Assembly: GCF_016595155.1 (NCBI RefSeq)
Contig: NZ_JAENGP010000011.1
Coordinates: 62,001 to 126,000, forward strand
Reading direction: 5' to 3'
DNA length: 64,000 nucleotides
Source: Advenella mandrilli
GTDB taxonomy: Bacteria > Pseudomonadota > Gammaproteobacteria > Burkholderiales > Burkholderiaceae_B
A model generated the notes under the pieces. The model made no database searches. It had not been told where the DNA came from and worked only from the letters and a program-made list of their open reading frames with translations. Position numbers and translations under genes: made by a program. This document shows, one piece after another, positions 63,679 to 64,000 of the stretch (position 1 is its first letter; each line of letters starts with the position of its first letter).

Positions 63679-64000
63679 TTAGCCACGTGCCGCATTAATG
63701 GCATCGCGGGTTTGCATGGCTACTGCGGCGGCTGCTTCTTGCCAGTCGTCGCCAGAGCTGGCGTACAAAATGGCGCGCGAAGAATTAATCATCATGCCGG
63801 TAGAACGGCTGTTTTGGCCAGCCTGTACGGTACTGTTAATGTCGCCGCCCTGGGCGCCAACGCCGGGCACCAGCAAAGGCATGTCATCGCCGACCCGTTC
63901 ACGGATTTTTTTCAGCTCATCTGGGAAGGTGGCACCGACCACCAGGCCGCATTGGCCATGCCGATTCCATTTTTCTGCCACTAATGAAGCAACGTGCAGG
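63679..64000 (-). CDS. pyrF: Orotidine 5'-phosphate decarboxylase, C-terminal part (window edge)
   Basis: Final step of UMP synthesis (OMP decarboxylation). Only the last ~107 residues are in view; the frame is open through base 64000. [24 protein letters not shown] and [10 protein letters not shown] match the phosphate-binding half of the type-2 (long) OMP decarboxylases found in Burkholderiales and mycobacteria. The catalytic lysine region lies off the window. The GTG at 63981 is internal, not the start. Confidence 0.93.
   Translation of the reverse strand, partial: LHVASLVAEKWNRHGQCGLVVGATFPDELKKIRERVGDDMPLLVPGVGAQGGDINSTVQAGQNSRSTGMMINSSRAILYASSGDDWQEAAAAVAMQTRDAINAARG

Overview
The window reads as chromosomal DNA of a betaproteobacterium, most likely Burkholderiales/Alcaligenaceae (Bordetella, Advenella, Paenalcaligenes relatives). 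Grounds: the order mutM - TPR protein - lolB - ispE - tRNA-Gln - prs - rplY - pth - ychF, a RibB with a degenerate GTP-cyclohydrolase half followed by ribH-nusB-thiL-pgpA, a ferredoxin beside coaD, and dcd beside an arginine/lysine/ornithine decarboxylase. Genus is not assigned. Most of the window is dense housekeeping sequence. No phage, insertion sequence, CRISPR array or integrase was seen.

Layout. 1-9.9 kb: 3' part of tamB, dcd, a PLP amino-acid decarboxylase, a BaiN/HI0933-type flavoprotein and a small GrlR-like protein. 10.1-14.6 kb: glycine cleavage genes gcvT-gcvH-gcvP. 14.7-16.6 kb: a hairpin-rich repeat, then folA, thyA and an OsmC-family gene on the minus strand. 16.9-17.6 kb: coq7, followed by a probable small RNA whose hairpin loop carries CUCCUCC. 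18-29.4 kb: a surface glycan cluster (polyprenyl-phosphate sugar-1-P transferase, UDP-HexNAc dehydrogenase, UDP-GlcNAc 4-epimerase, MurJ-type flippase, four GT4 glycosyltransferases, an asparagine-synthase-like amidotransferase), closed by a convergent phosphomannomutase/phosphoglucomutase. 31-33.2 kb: a GlcD-type FAD dehydrogenase converging on mutM.

33.4-36.7 kb: TPR protein, lolB, ispE. 36.9-43.0 kb: an accessory block with a cyclic amidohydrolase, an M20 carbamoylase-type hydrolase, an MHS-family MFS transporter and a double-length LysR-type regulator. It interrupts the usual ispE/tRNA-Gln neighbourhood. 43.2-48.1 kb: tRNA-Gln(UUG), prs, rplY, pth, a CPBP membrane protein, a glycine-zipper lipoprotein and ychF. 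48.2-54.8 kb: an AsmA-family protein, a lone MOSC N-terminal domain, a ferredoxin, a possible 6S RNA, coaD, rsmD and ftsY. 54.9-58.8 kb, minus strand: a CYTH-CHAD protein, glpD and a MarR regulator. 59.3-63.7 kb: a riboflavin/thiamine/lipid run of ribB, ribH, nusB, thiL, pgpA and a CinA-C amidase. The right edge cuts pyrF.

How they work together. TamB, LolB, AsmA and the glycan cluster all serve the outer membrane. GcvTHP, ThyA and DHFR share one-carbon folate chemistry. The glycan genes fit a UDP-GlcNAc to UDP-GalNAc to UDP-GalNAcA route, with possible amidation of the uronic acid and transfer onto a lipid carrier by GT4 enzymes. The 37-43 kb block looks like uptake and two-step hydrolysis of a cyclic ureide under control of the adjacent tandem LysR protein. 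The non-coding candidates were found by eye only and would need covariance searches or RNA data to confirm.
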